From Solibacillus sp. FSL R7-0682 (GTDB lineage: Bacteria > Bacillota > Bacilli > Bacillales_A > Planococcaceae), in NCBI RefSeq assembly GCF_038005985.1, contig NZ_JBBOUI010000001.1, positions 3,612,501-3,676,500 of the forward strand: a stretch of DNA of 64,000 nucleotides, given 5' to 3'. Positions within the stretch are counted from its first letter, which is position 1; each line of letters starts with the position of its first letter. The position numbers were made by a program, and so were the translations under genes. This document shows, piece after piece, positions 44,047 through 52,509 of this stretch. The notes under the pieces are model-generated. The model did not search any database, was not told the origin of the DNA, and saw only the letters and a program-made list of their open reading frames with translations.

Positions 44047-45045
44047 CTACTTTAACCCCTCTACGAATTCATTCAGATTTTCGCTCATTTCCTTATAATG
44101 AGTCCAATGTAAATAATGCTGACCTTCTAGAACTACTAATTTATTATTTTTTATATTTTGTAATTGCGTATTATAAAAATCTATTTTTGACTTCCCCTCT
44201 ACATATTGCTCTTTTGGAGTAAAAATCATCACTGGTAAGTCAGAAGGGAATGTCATATTTGTTGTTAAATCAAAGTTATTCTTTATCTCGTTCGTCTCTT
44301 TAACTACAGCTTTATTTATGTATTTCGCAGCAACTATAGATTTTGCCATTTTTAAGTTTACCTCTGTATATGTGCCCTTTTCAGATAATGGCAGAATATT
44401 ATCTGGCGTTACATATGCCAATAATCGAGCAATACCTATTGGTGCCATATATTCCGTATATTTAGGCATAGTAGGAAAAACGTCATCACCAAAATATTCC
44501 GACATCTGTGGTAAGGTTGGATCTATTCCTATGATGGCTTTAACTTCCTCGGAATAGTTATTCGCATAATACAAACTATATATACCGGAAATTGAGTGAG
44601 GCATCAATATATATGGACCTTTTATGTTCGACTTTTTTAGTGCAGCCCTTGTTTCCTCTACTATGTTCTCAACTGTTCGTTCTTTGTCTGTTAGATCACT
44701 CCAACCATATCCGAAGGGTTCTACGACTACTACTTTATTAGTCTTTGACAATTCATTTATCAATGGCTCAAAATCCAGTGCTGGTGCTGGGGTTGCAAGA
44801 CCGCTTAATAAAACAATTGTATTGTCTCCTTGGCCCTTTGTATAAATGTGCATATTTTTGCCATTTACTTCGACTAATTCCCCTATTGCTGGATATTTTC
44901 TTTGTTCATACACAGCCATTATATTGCTGTAAATGACCCAAATAATAACCACTGCTACTGTAGCTAATAAAATAGTCTTGATAACCTTCCAAAATCTAAA
45001 CTTCTTTTTAACTTTAATTACTTTCACAACTCCCATTGACATCAT
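44047..45045 (-). CDS. Alpha/beta hydrolase, membrane anchored
   Basis: A 332-residue hydrolase with an N-terminal helix (about 18-38, ILLATVAVVIIWVIYSNIMA) and an alpha/beta fold. HG-type oxyanion region LLSGLATPAPALDF, the nucleophile motif PHSISGIYS (Ser in H-S-I-S-G) and a C-terminal His in GQHYLHWTHY are visible. Substrate unknown. AAGGAAAT precedes the ATG pair. Confidence 0.82.
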   Translation of the reverse strand: MMSMGVVKVIKVKKKFRFWKVIKTILLATVAVVIIWVIYSNIMAVYEQRKYPAIGELVEVNGKNMHIYTKGQGDNTIVLLSGLATPAPALDFEPLINELSKTNKVVVVEPFGYGWSDLTDKERTVENIVEETRAALKKSNIKGPYILMPHSISGIYSLYYANNYSEEVKAIIGIDPTLPQMSEYFGDDVFPTMPKYTEYMAPIGIARLLAYVTPDNILPLSEKGTYTEVNLKMAKSIVAAKYINKAVVKETNEIKNNFDLTTNMTFPSDLPVMIFTPKEQYVEGKSKIDFYNTQLQNIKNNKLVVLEGQHYLHWTHYKEMSENLNEFVEGLK

Positions 45046-45157
45046 TTATTTCCTTGATACAGAGGAAATGCTTGCTGTATCAAGGTTTTCTTTTGAGGTG
45101 TTTTTGTTCTCCGTTTATAAATTAAGGTACTTACAAAAGTAGTGAATTCACACTCAA

Positions 45158-45541
45158 CTAATCCGTGTACGCAATAGCGCTAATTTCAATTAATTGCTCA
45201 GGAGAAGCCAAGTGGTTTACACCGATCAGGCTGCCGGCTGGGCGATGCTGTCCCATATATTCTTTAAAAATTTGGATAGCTGGCCCTGTATCCTCTTGTG
45301 CATTCGTTAAATAAATTTCCAAATAGGCAAGGTTCGATCTTGTAATATTAAACCCTTCTAATACACGGTCTAGATTTGCCAGTGTTTGTCGAGTTTGCGC
45401 TTCAATATCTCCTTCACCGACAAAGACTCCTTCCGAATCATGAGAAAACTGCCCGGAAATATAGACTGTTCCATCTACGCTGAACCCCTGGGAAATGCCG
45501 TGATCCCAAAGATCGTGGTTGACTGTTTTAATTTTTTTCAT
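45158..45541 (-). CDS. RidA-family protein
   Basis: A 127-residue RidA/YjgF-type protein that starts KKIKTVNHDLWDHGISQGFSVDG. The family trimer-interface and active-site text is visible: VYISGQFSHDSEG, QTRQTLANLDRVLE, YLTN and RPAGSLIGVNHLASPEQLIEISAIA. RidA deaminates reactive enamines. The start ATG 45541 follows AAAGGA by nine bases; the earlier ATGs have no ribosome site. It is divergent from an HxlR regulator. Confidence 0.87.
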   Translation of the reverse strand: MKKIKTVNHDLWDHGISQGFSVDGTVYISGQFSHDSEGVFVGEGDIEAQTRQTLANLDRVLEGFNITRSNLAYLEIYLTNAQEDTGPAIQIFKEYMGQHRPAGSLIGVNHLASPEQLIEISAIAYTD

Positions 45542-45596
45542 TTTTACCATTCCTTTACTTGAGAATAGGTTAAATATAAAATAGTCATAAATAAAA

Positions 45597-45628
45597 AAAT
45601 AGTACGCACTTTTTTGATAGGTACTATT
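45597..45628. promoter_or_regulatory. Operator candidate between ridA-like and hxlR-like genes
   Basis: AATAGTAC (45598-45605) and GTACTATT (45621-45628) form an 8-bp inverted repeat with a 15-bp spacer, midway between the divergent genes. HxlR-type dimers bind such sites. Confidence 0.6.
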
Positions 45629-45648
45629 AGAAAGGATAGTGTAAAAAG

Positions 45649-45987
45649 ATGGGGATGTCTGACTATGTAGAGAAGGGCAACGTTCGAGAGACACCTTTTG
45701 GCTATACATTATCAATTATTGGTGGTAAGTGGAAAATGCTAATTATTTATATTTTGGCAGAAAACGAAACAGTCCGCTTTAATGAATTGCAAAGAAAATT
45801 GGGGACCATTACCTTCAAAATATTAAGTTCACAGCTTAAAGAGTTGGAAGCAGACGGCATGATTGTACGAAAAGAATATCCGCAAGTCCCACCTAAAGTA
45901 GAGTACAGTCTTACACAAAAAGCACAATCCCTATTACCGGCTTTGGAACAGTTATGTGAATGGGGTTTAAAAAATCAAAAAAATTAG
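45649..45987 (+). CDS. HxlR-family transcriptional regulator
   Basis: A 112-residue winged-helix protein of the HxlR/YodB group: TPFGYTLSIIGGKWKMLIIYIL, FNELQRKLGTITFKILSSQLKELEADGMIVRKEY and YSLTQKAQSLLPAL. It has no Cys, so thiol sensing as in YodB is unlikely. It probably controls the divergent RidA gene. Confidence 0.9.
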   Translation: MGMSDYVEKGNVRETPFGYTLSIIGGKWKMLIIYILAENETVRFNELQRKLGTITFKILSSQLKELEADGMIVRKEYPQVPPKVEYSLTQKAQSLLPALEQLCEWGLKNQKN

Positions 45988-46207
45988 TTAAACTTTTTAT
46001 GCGTTTCATCATATAGATTTTAAAATTGAGAACGAATTTCATTACTAGAAATTCTTTCTCTTATTTACTGTTAAGTATCATGCCAACGATTTTTTATGCA
46101 AGGCAAGGAATCCATAAGGTTTGCTGGAGAGTGGAAGACCTATTGAAACTTCATACTTAAAATGGTAAGATGCAATCTTTTACATCAAAGAAAAGAAAGG
46201 ACATTTT

Positions 46208-47212
46208 ATGAAACAAGTAAATTTACGTAAAATCACAATTGTGCTGTTAACATTATATACAGCTTTGATCCTCTATTTCTTATATCTAGGTTTTAATAGA
46301 GGTCTACTGGGGACAGACTCTAGCTTACGATACAATCTAATACCTGAAGGAATCCCATTGCATTATCCAATAGGAAAAGGCTTTCAAATCTGGTTTTTTG
46401 AGTACGGGAATTTTTTAGCGTTTATCCCTTTTGGCGTGATTATTCCACTCCTGTTTCGTTGTAGTTTTAAACGCTTTATCGTCGTTTTTATAGTATCAAT
46501 AACAATTCTTGAAACGATTCAAATGCTTACACATTTAGGAGCTTTTGATATAAATGATATTATTATAAATTCATTGGGTGCTGCAGTAGGGTTTGCAGCA
46601 CAGCGAATCGTCACTCATAACCGAGATAATCTAAAAGGAGTTATCAAAATCGTATTACTTTCCATGGTGCTTGCCCTTGGAACAATAATAATTGTTGGCG
46701 GTATTAATCAATATTTAGAAAAAGGCGAAGGGAAAATTATTGCCCTGAATGACCTGGTACAAGAAGATGAGTCTATCCAATGGGATGAAAACTTGTCCAC
46801 TTTTACAATTGGCCAAAACGAAGTAGCCCCACAACTAAATTTAATTGATAGAGAGCATACAAAAACCAATGAATTCGTGTATCTATTAGATAGCAAATAT
46901 AAATATATGACAGGTTATGTTGCAATACCTGACGATGTTTTGAACGCTACAAGCACAAAGAGTATTGAAATAGAGTTCATCAGCGATGGAGAAGTAATTT
47001 ATTCGGTAGGGTTAACCACTACAAGGGGAAAAAATGGCATAGAGTCGTTTGAAGTCCCTCTTAATGAAGTGAATAATTTAACAATAAAAATAAATAGTGA
47101 CAGTGCAGATTCAATAACTCATGCCGTAATATGGGACATGACACTTACAGAAGAGAACGTTGGTCAAAAGGTTATTAACAGTATAAAAGAAAAGATAAAA
47201 TCACTATTCTAA
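46208..47212 (+). CDS. VanZ-family protein with extracytoplasmic domain
   Basis: A 334-residue membrane protein. The VanZ domain (about 8-150) has YFLYLGFNRGLLGTDSSLRYNLIPEG and HLGAFDINDIIINSLGAAVGF. One more helix (about 145-165) leads to a beta-rich outside domain. It is a distant paralogue of the VanZ protein at 41773-43203, with no matching tail. AAAGGA precedes the ATG. Confidence 0.8.
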   Translation: MKQVNLRKITIVLLTLYTALILYFLYLGFNRGLLGTDSSLRYNLIPEGIPLHYPIGKGFQIWFFEYGNFLAFIPFGVIIPLLFRCSFKRFIVVFIVSITILETIQMLTHLGAFDINDIIINSLGAAVGFAAQRIVTHNRDNLKGVIKIVLLSMVLALGTIIIVGGINQYLEKGEGKIIALNDLVQEDESIQWDENLSTFTIGQNEVAPQLNLIDREHTKTNEFVYLLDSKYKYMTGYVAIPDDVLNATSTKSIEIEFISDGEVIYSVGLTTTRGKNGIESFEVPLNEVNNLTIKINSDSADSITHAVIWDMTLTEENVGQKVINSIKEKIKSLF

Positions 47213-47288
47213 AAAATCTCATCATATAAAAAAATAGACTTGATTCCAGAGAATTAGGAATTGAGCCTTTAATTGTGGCGGTGACCAT

Positions 47289-47390
47289 TTATGTATGAAC
47301 CGCTGCTAATTTATCTTCTGCGCTCATTTTCCCCATAGAAAAACCGCACCTCCTTGTTAGTATGTCTAACAAATGAGGTGCAGTTCAATG
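47289..47390 (-). pseudogene. IS3-family remnant: transposase start and left end
   Basis: The minus strand starts with TGAACTGCACCTCATTTG, like an IS end, then AAGGAGGTG before ATG 47336. Its reading frame gives MGKMSAEDKLAAVHT then stop, the start of an IS3-type orfA transposase. The stem GCACCTC / GAGGTGC (47346-47381) is part of the end. The remainder is missing. Confidence 0.55.
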
Positions 47391-47477
47391 CCACATAGAG
47401 AACGTTCAATCCAGCAGTTAAGACTACTACAAAGTGTTAGCTGTTTTTTATTTAATTAGATTCCCTTTGCACCAGAG

Positions 47478-47870
47478 TTAACACCCACAGCTATCAGACA
47501 TGTTAACCTCTTGAGAGGAATCTGAAACAGGAAAGTTCATTTCTTTCCACGCTGCAATACCCCCCGTTAGCTCTTTTACCATATATCCACGTTCTAATAA
47601 AAACTTTGCTACCTTGGCAGCGGTGTTACACCAGACATCCCAACAGTAAACAATAATTTCCTTGTCTTTTGGTATTTCATTTAAACGAGCTTGCAGTTCT
47701 TGTTCGGGTATGACATTAGCATCCTTAATTTTTAAACTTCTTACATGAAGTGGGCCGTTTCTTACATCCAGCAAAAAATATTTATCTGGATCTATTTGTG
47801 TCAATCTCAAATAATCCATAGGGCTAATAGTTGCTTCCAAACGGGCATTAAAATAATCAAGTGCATTCAT
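47478..47870 (-). CDS. Rhodanese-domain protein with C-terminal Cys pair
   Basis: A 130-residue rhodanese-like protein. The domain has LLDVRNGPLHVRSLKIKDANVIPE and the active loop VYCWDVWCNTAAKVA (catalytic Cys at about 85, then CNT). It ends in MSDSCGC. It follows the MarR gene by 20 bp in the same direction, so the MarR protein probably controls it. It is separate from the CstR regulon. Confidence 0.85.
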   Translation of the reverse strand: MNALDYFNARLEATISPMDYLRLTQIDPDKYFLLDVRNGPLHVRSLKIKDANVIPEQELQARLNEIPKDKEIIVYCWDVWCNTAAKVAKFLLERGYMVKELTGGIAAWKEMNFPVSDSSQEVNMSDSCGC

Positions 47871-47889
47871 AATTGTGTTACCTCCAGTT

Positions 47890-48309
47890 TTAAAGTGTAG
47901 TCCAAATTTTAATGAGAAAATCCTTTAGCAATTGTCTTTCTTGATTATTTAAAGGGGCTAAAACTTCTAATTCAATATCGTTTAAAAATTCCCAACGCGA
48001 ATCCAATAAATCCTTTCCTTTTGATGTAATCATAAGGCTGTAGGACCTTCTATCATTAGGATTCCTTGTCCTCTCTACAAAGCCTAAAGTTTCTAAATGA
48101 TCAATGTGACTTACCATTGTTGTCCGATCAATTTGTAGATTTTCAGAAATATCTTTTTGTGATGAGTAAGGGTTTCCGTTAATAAATAAAAGAACTCCAT
48201 ATTGTCTAGCATTAATGTGATATGGGACAAGCCCCTCGGCGAATTTAGTTTCCATTCGCTGAAGAACCTTTCCGAGTAAAAAACCATAAGATTGATTCCA
48301 TTTTTCCAT
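47890..48309 (-). CDS. MarR-family regulator
   Basis: A 139-residue MarR-type winged-helix protein (NARQYGVLLFINGNPYSSQKDISENLQIDRTTMVSHIDHLETLGFVERTRNPNDRRSYSLMIT). It has no Cys in the N-terminal helix, so it is not of the OhrR sensing type. It heads an operon with the rhodanese gene. The 17-bp perfect palindrome at 48349-48365 is its likely operator. Confidence 0.9.
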   Translation of the reverse strand: MEKWNQSYGFLLGKVLQRMETKFAEGLVPYHINARQYGVLLFINGNPYSSQKDISENLQIDRTTMVSHIDHLETLGFVERTRNPNDRRSYSLMITSKGKDLLDSRWEFLNDIELEVLAPLNNQERQLLKDFLIKIWTTL

Positions 48310-48348
48310 TTAAATTATTCACCCCTAAAAATAATCACCTAAATATAT

Positions 48349-48365
48349 AATCAGTTTAACTGATT
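48349..48365. promoter_or_regulatory. MarR operator candidate
   Basis: AATCAGTTTAACTGATT is a perfect 8-1-8 palindrome, 40 bp before the marR-like start. Confidence 0.7.
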
Positions 48366-48557
48366 AATTTTTAAATTTCAAGTTGTTTGTTTTTATATTT
48401 AATTTTCAATGAAATAATGTACCTTTTAACTTTATAAAGCATACAAAATAAACTTAACGTTCCCAAATCAAAGTTTGGGCGTATAGGGGTCCCGTCAGAA
48501 AAATGCGGATTTACAACGTTAAGGAAAAACGCAAACAAAACAAGAGCATGCACAACG

Positions 48558-49127
48558 TTAACTGTTGAGCTGCTCTTGTTTTAAATAGCGATAAATTGTA
48601 GCACGACTAATCCCTGTCATTTCAATAATTTCACTCACACTATACTGTTCAGATTTATATAAATTGATGGCTTTTTTCAGCTCACGTCCATTTACTTTCG
48701 GACGCCCACCTTGACGCCCTCTTGCTCTAGCGCTGATTAGCCCTTCCTTCGTTCGCTGGACAATTAAATCACGTTCAAACTGGCTGAATGCTTGGAAAAC
48801 CGTCATCATTAATTTCCCTTGTGGTGTCGAAGTATCAAAGTTTTCTTTAACGCTCAGTAGTTTAATTTCTCGTTCTTCGAAATACGCAACTAATTCAATT
48901 AAATCCTTCGTACTTCTCCCTAATCGAGAAAAGCTTTCTACGATTACCATGTCTCCTGGTCGCAATTTATCCTTTAGCCGATTTAATTCCGGACGATCTG
49001 TTTTCGTTCCAGATAATTTCTCCGTTAAAATCTCGTGGCAATTGTACTGCTTCAACAAATCTAGCTGTCGATTCAATTCCTGCTGTCGTGTACTCACTCG
49101 TGCATAGCCATAAGTATAAGAAGCCAT
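48558..49127 (-). CDS. Serine recombinase (Tn3-type resolvase)
   Basis: A 189-residue resolvase. The catalytic domain has YGYARVSTRQQELNRQ with Ser about 12, SFSRLGRSTKDLIELV and FERDLIVQRTKEGLISARARGRQGGRP. A helix-turn-helix (NLYKSEQYSVSEIIEMTGISRATIYRYL) ends the protein. It resolves cointegrates or inverts DNA at a nearby res site, perhaps in 49128-49320. It is the only gene of the mini-element. Confidence 0.92.
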   Translation of the reverse strand: MASYTYGYARVSTRQQELNRQLDLLKQYNCHEILTEKLSGTKTDRPELNRLKDKLRPGDMVIVESFSRLGRSTKDLIELVAYFEEREIKLLSVKENFDTSTPQGKLMMTVFQAFSQFERDLIVQRTKEGLISARARGRQGGRPKVNGRELKKAINLYKSEQYSVSEIIEMTGISRATIYRYLKQEQLNS

Positions 49128-49326
49128 TGTTTCCCCCCTTGATATACAAATCTATATCACAAAGGGAGCTTTTTGAAACATAGATTTTGAGCAAAGTTTT
49201 GAAACAGTATTTGGCAAGTAATACGGGTTAAAATTACTGAAATGAAAACCGTCTCAAAAACAATCGTTTATAAGACGCTTGTTTCTTATCGTTGTTGTAT
49301 CAAGTGTTTTGTGCGGTTTCTCATAG
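49128..49326. promoter_or_regulatory. Possible resolvase res site region
   Basis: Upstream of the resolvase gene this stretch holds paired elements such as CAAATCTATATCACAAA, AAAACCGTCTCAAAAACAA and GGTTTCTCAT, in the usual position for a res site, but the three subsites cannot be defined by eye. Confidence 0.25.
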
Positions 49327-49364
49327 CTTAACGTTGTAAATCCGCATTTTTATGACGCTACCCC

Positions 49365-49433
49365 ATTATGCGGAGCAAGAGTATGCAGAAGGTGAATTTG
49401 AAATCGCACAACCAGAAGAGGCTTCTTAACGAG
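49365..49433 (+). pseudogene. Short C-terminal coding fragment
   Basis: Reading EQEYAEGEFEIAQPEEAS then stop, directly after the mini-element's right repeat. It looks like the end of a gene cut by the insertion or by an earlier deletion. Parent gene not identified. Confidence 0.3.
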
Positions 49434-49901
49434 GAAACCACCTTATATGTAAGGTATTTTATTGTTGTACTAAGATTTGGCCATTTTAATTCGAAGTAGA
49501 TGGTCTCGGCTGTAATACAATCAATAATGAAATAGGAATAATCCACTTATTATCATTAAAAGATTGTTTCATCTATTCTCCTCTGATTTATTATCGATAG
49601 TAGTCAAGGTATATAATACTGTTGATTTGAAAGAAAGTTTGATCAGTTTGATCAAAAATACCTCATAAACCGGTATTTTATGATAAATAAGAAGAACCTA
49701 TTTTGAAAAAAAGATTGATCAAAATGGGCTCTTTCTTTGTGAAGTATTGTTCAATTTTTATAAAAAAGTTTGATCATTTCCTATCTAAATTGTTCCACAA
49801 TCGCGCCCGATTGTGGAATATATGCTTTTTTAGCAATTAAATTAGATTTCAAAAGTATTAAACTAGGTCAAATTCAATACACAATCTATTTTGATAAAGT
49901 A
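49430..49901. other. Intergenic region with TTGATCA repeats and palindrome
   Basis: No supported gene. It contains repeated TTTGATCA units (49638-49656 as a double unit, 49715-49724, 49769-49776) and the palindrome TTCCACAATCG / CGATTGTGGAA (49793-49819), a repeat with decayed copies near 40.92 and 41.63 kb. Confidence 0.5.
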
Positions 49902-50588
49902 TTAATTAACATCTTTTATTGTTAATTCTTGTTCCGGTGTAAATCTAATGTAGTAATCATAAATTTCTTCACCATTCATGACGCTTTTATACTCTATTTC
50001 TGCTAAAATATAATTGATGGATTCACTATTCAATTGCTTCTGTATTTCCTGGCTCTGTTGCAACATTTGTTCTTTCGCTAAATTGCCTTTTTCAATTTCC
50101 AGCATAATGTGAATCGGCCTTGGTGTTTTCAACTGCGGCGTCCATTCCTCGTCAATTTGGTTGTATACTTCCACATTTGTATCAACTGAATCGACTTGCT
50201 GCACTTTTTTCTGAAGGAGCGTTAGAATATACTGCTCTGCCTCCGCGTTTAGCTTTTCGGATGCCGCTTTGTCTATCTTGGATTCATGGATTGTATCACT
50301 AAAAACTTCATACGGTTCGAAAGCGGAGACATAGAAGGTATAAGTGGTTTCAACTGCAGTCGGGTCCTTTTTTACCACTTTAAACTCATAAGTGCCATCG
50401 GACCATCCATATCCTACAGACCGCTTGATTTTGTAGTCCATGTCCGGATAAGTTTGTTCTAAAAAATTTTCCAGGCTCTCCTTTGCTTTGTTCTTGTCGA
50501 TTGTATTTCCGCTGATTTGCATGTAAGCGAATACTACGGCTGCAATTAATAAAATTGCAATCACACTGTATGTTCTTTTCTTTTTCAT
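49902..50588 (-). CDS. YfjL-like membrane protein, cassette 2
   Basis: A 228-residue protein with one N-terminal helix and an extracytoplasmic domain, paralogous to the protein at 39634-40365 (shared QEIQKQLNSESINYILAEIEY-like text and the tail ELTIKDV). It is three bases from the anti-sigma gene. Role unknown. Confidence 0.75.
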   Translation of the reverse strand: MKKKRTYSVIAILLIAAVVFAYMQISGNTIDKNKAKESLENFLEQTYPDMDYKIKRSVGYGWSDGTYEFKVVKKDPTAVETTYTFYVSAFEPYEVFSDTIHESKIDKAASEKLNAEAEQYILTLLQKKVQQVDSVDTNVEVYNQIDEEWTPQLKTPRPIHIMLEIEKGNLAKEQMLQQSQEIQKQLNSESINYILAEIEYKSVMNGEEIYDYYIRFTPEQELTIKDVN

Positions 50589-50590
50589 AT

Positions 50591-51139
50591 TTAATTTTCC
50601 TCTCTTGCTTTAAGTATACAAAAGCCAATAATGATTCCAATAAAAGTAAACAGCAGGTGGATAACTAAGGACATCAGTGCTGTTAGAAGAGCTTCCGAAA
50701 AACTTTCAGCATAGAATTCGCCGAACCAATCTGTCATATATGACAGGCAATTCCATATGAAATTCGGTATTCCTGCAAGCAGGATGGCAACGAGCGCCGA
50801 TCGGTAAAATAGATACGTAACCGCACCCAAAAGGGCATAGGTCAGGATAAAGCCGCTATTGTCTTTCATAATGGTCGTGCCGATAGCCAATATCAAAGCA
50901 ATGGATACAAAGAAAATCTGTATAGTCGCCAATTTCAACGTAATATTTCGAATCATTTTGTTAGAAACACCGCTTACGTTTACTTCCGTGGGAAGAGGAA
51001 TTTGTGATTGTTCTGCGATTTGGCGGCATTTTTGGCAACTTTTCAAGTGTTCCTCGATAAATTGTTTTGTCTCTAGCTGCAACAAGTCTTCTTCGTATAA
51101 AGGCAAAAGGTCTTGCACAACCGCACATTCTTTTTTCAT
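50591..51139 (-). CDS. Zinc-finger anti-sigma factor, cassette 2
   Basis: A 182-residue membrane anti-sigma factor. The zf-HC2 module MKKECAVVQDLLPLYEEDLL...HLKSCQKCRQ is present, then four hydrophobic helices. Its start overlaps the sigma gene's stop by four bases. It is a clear paralogue of the protein at 39050-39637. Confidence 0.88.
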   Translation of the reverse strand: MKKECAVVQDLLPLYEEDLLQLETKQFIEEHLKSCQKCRQIAEQSQIPLPTEVNVSGVSNKMIRNITLKLATIQIFFVSIALILAIGTTIMKDNSGFILTYALLGAVTYLFYRSALVAILLAGIPNFIWNCLSYMTDWFGEFYAESFSEALLTALMSLVIHLLFTFIGIIIGFCILKAREEN

Positions 51140-51630
51140 AAAGTCTCCTCCATTAATTTTTGAATCTTTAATTTCAACCGATGAAATGTCACGCGCGTAT
51201 AATTCTCTGATTTGCCGATCAAAATGGCGATTTCTGCAAAACTCAGTTCTCCGTATATGCGTAGCAATATGATTTCCCTAGAGGCATCATCCAATTTCGA
51301 AATATGATGTAAGAGTATTTTTGTGTCTTCATTAATTTCTGCCACCTCTTCCAGTGAATGGATTTCGTTATCTGGAAGAGCTGCAAGTTTTTGCATTAAG
51401 CTTTGCTGATACTTATTTTTTCGGTAATACTTTTTTAATAAATTATTCGCAATAGAGAACACCCAAGTCGACAAGGTAGAATGTCCATTAAATGATGCGA
51501 TGTTTTTACATGCCTCATAAAAGGTATCGTGGCAAAGGTCTTGAGCTGTTGCCTGATTCCCTGTCTTAGCATAAAAAAACGTATAGATTTTCGGATGAAT
51601 TTTTTCGTATTCTTCTTCAAGCTTCTTCAT
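51136..51630 (-). CDS. ECF sigma factor, cassette 2
   Basis: A 164-residue ECF sigma factor with region 2 (DLCHDTFYEACKNIASFNGHSTLSTWVFSIANNLLKKYYR) and region 4 (LLRIYGELSFAEIAILIGKSENYTRVTFHRLKLKI). It is about half identical by eye to the sigma factor at 38560-39045. The same promoter signature lies 35 bp before its start, so the two cassettes may respond to each other. Confidence 0.92.
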   Translation of the reverse strand: MKKLEEEYEKIHPKIYTFFYAKTGNQATAQDLCHDTFYEACKNIASFNGHSTLSTWVFSIANNLLKKYYRKNKYQQSLMQKLAALPDNEIHSLEEVAEINEDTKILLHHISKLDDASREIILLRIYGELSFAEIAILIGKSENYTRVTFHRLKLKIQKLMEETL

Positions 51631-51664
51631 AACGCCCTCTCTCTCTTGCTGTTCTTAATATTAA

Positions 51665-51689
51665 TACCTTGGTTATCTGTTTCGTTACA
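51665..51689 (-). promoter_or_regulatory. ECF-type promoter of cassette 2
   Basis: On the minus strand TGTAACGAAA (51689-51680) and CAAGGTA (51671-51665) are 8 bases apart, exactly as in cassette 1. Confidence 0.65.
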
Positions 51690-51832
51690 TTTTTTTGAAA
51701 AATATTTATCTATTACTTATGTCAAAATTGTTCTAATATTTCGCTGTATATTCAAGTATGACTAGTTGCCAACCTATACTATTTAAAATATCGTTAATAA
51801 AAATATTTAATTGGATTGTCTTATCCAATAAA

Positions 51833-51868
51833 TAAGGAAGGTGCCCAAATGGACACCTTCCTTATTGA
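51833..51868. terminator. Terminator hairpin
   Basis: AAGGAAGGTG pairs with CACCTTCCTT around a short loop, between the sigma gene and the acetyltransferase gene. Confidence 0.7.
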
Positions 51869-51939
51869 AATTACAATTCATCTGACAAGTAGATTTCTAA
51901 AAATGCATTAGTAAATGGAATTGCCAAAACAAATAGCGA

Positions 51940-52509
51940 TTATTGTTCTTTTTTCCCAGCATTCAAATATTCATCTTTTAAAATCGAATAGTACGCGCTA
52001 TCTGCTAATACACCTTTGATCATTTCGCTTTTACGAAGGGTCCCTTCACGTTGCATACCTAAGCGAAGCAATACTTTAGCAGAAGCACTATTAATAACAT
52101 CATGTGCTGCATGTACACGCTCCAACCCTAATTCTTTGAAAGCTAAATCTAGTATTAGTTTTCCAGCTTCAGTCATATAGCCATTGCCCCAATACTTTCT
52201 ATTTAATGTAAAACCAAGATCCCCACTTTTATTCCAGTCATCCACTCTAAACTCAATAGCACCTATCATTTTATTGCTATCTTTTAAGACAATTGCATAT
52301 TTACCGATAGGCTCTTTGACAAAATAATTTGCAATCATACTTTGAGTTTGTTCCAAATCTTTATGTGGACTGTATAAAAAACGCGTGGTTTCTTCATCAG
52401 ATGTATAGTCAAACATATCTTCAGCATCATTAAACGAAACTGGCCGTAATAAGATACGTTCCCCTTCTATTTGACTGTTTTTAACTAATAAAAGATTAAA
52501 ATTACTCAT
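51940..52509 (-). CDS. RimJ/RimL-type GNAT acetyltransferase
   Basis: A 189-residue acetyltransferase: GERILLRPVSFNDAEDMFDY, GDLGFTLNRKYWGNGYMTEAGKLILDLAF (acetyl-CoA site NRKYWGNGYMTEA) and LRLGMQREGTLRKSEMI. The start is ATG 52509, preceded by TTGGAGAGAG. Substrate unknown. Confidence 0.88.
   Translation of the reverse strand: MSNFNLLLVKNSQIEGERILLRPVSFNDAEDMFDYTSDEETTRFLYSPHKDLEQTQSMIANYFVKEPIGKYAIVLKDSNKMIGAIEFRVDDWNKSGDLGFTLNRKYWGNGYMTEAGKLILDLAFKELGLERVHAAHDVINSASAKVLLRLGMQREGTLRKSEMIKGVLADSAYYSILKDEYLNAGKKEQ

Larger units (their letters stand above)
48486..49364 (-). mobile_element. Tn3-family mini-element carrying only a resolvase
   Basis: 38-bp terminal inverted repeats bound the unit: GGGGTCCCGTCAGAAAAATG... 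(48486-48523) and its near-perfect reverse complement (49327-49364). Such GGGG-starting repeats belong to Tn3-type transposons. No transposase gene is inside, only a serine resolvase. Clear target duplications were not found (GTATA left, ATTAT right). Confidence 0.8.

Noticed and set aside
49358-49546. 62-codon minus-strand ORF beside the mini-element
   Set aside because: No ribosome site, overlaps the terminal repeat and a coding fragment on the other strand, and has no family-like text.
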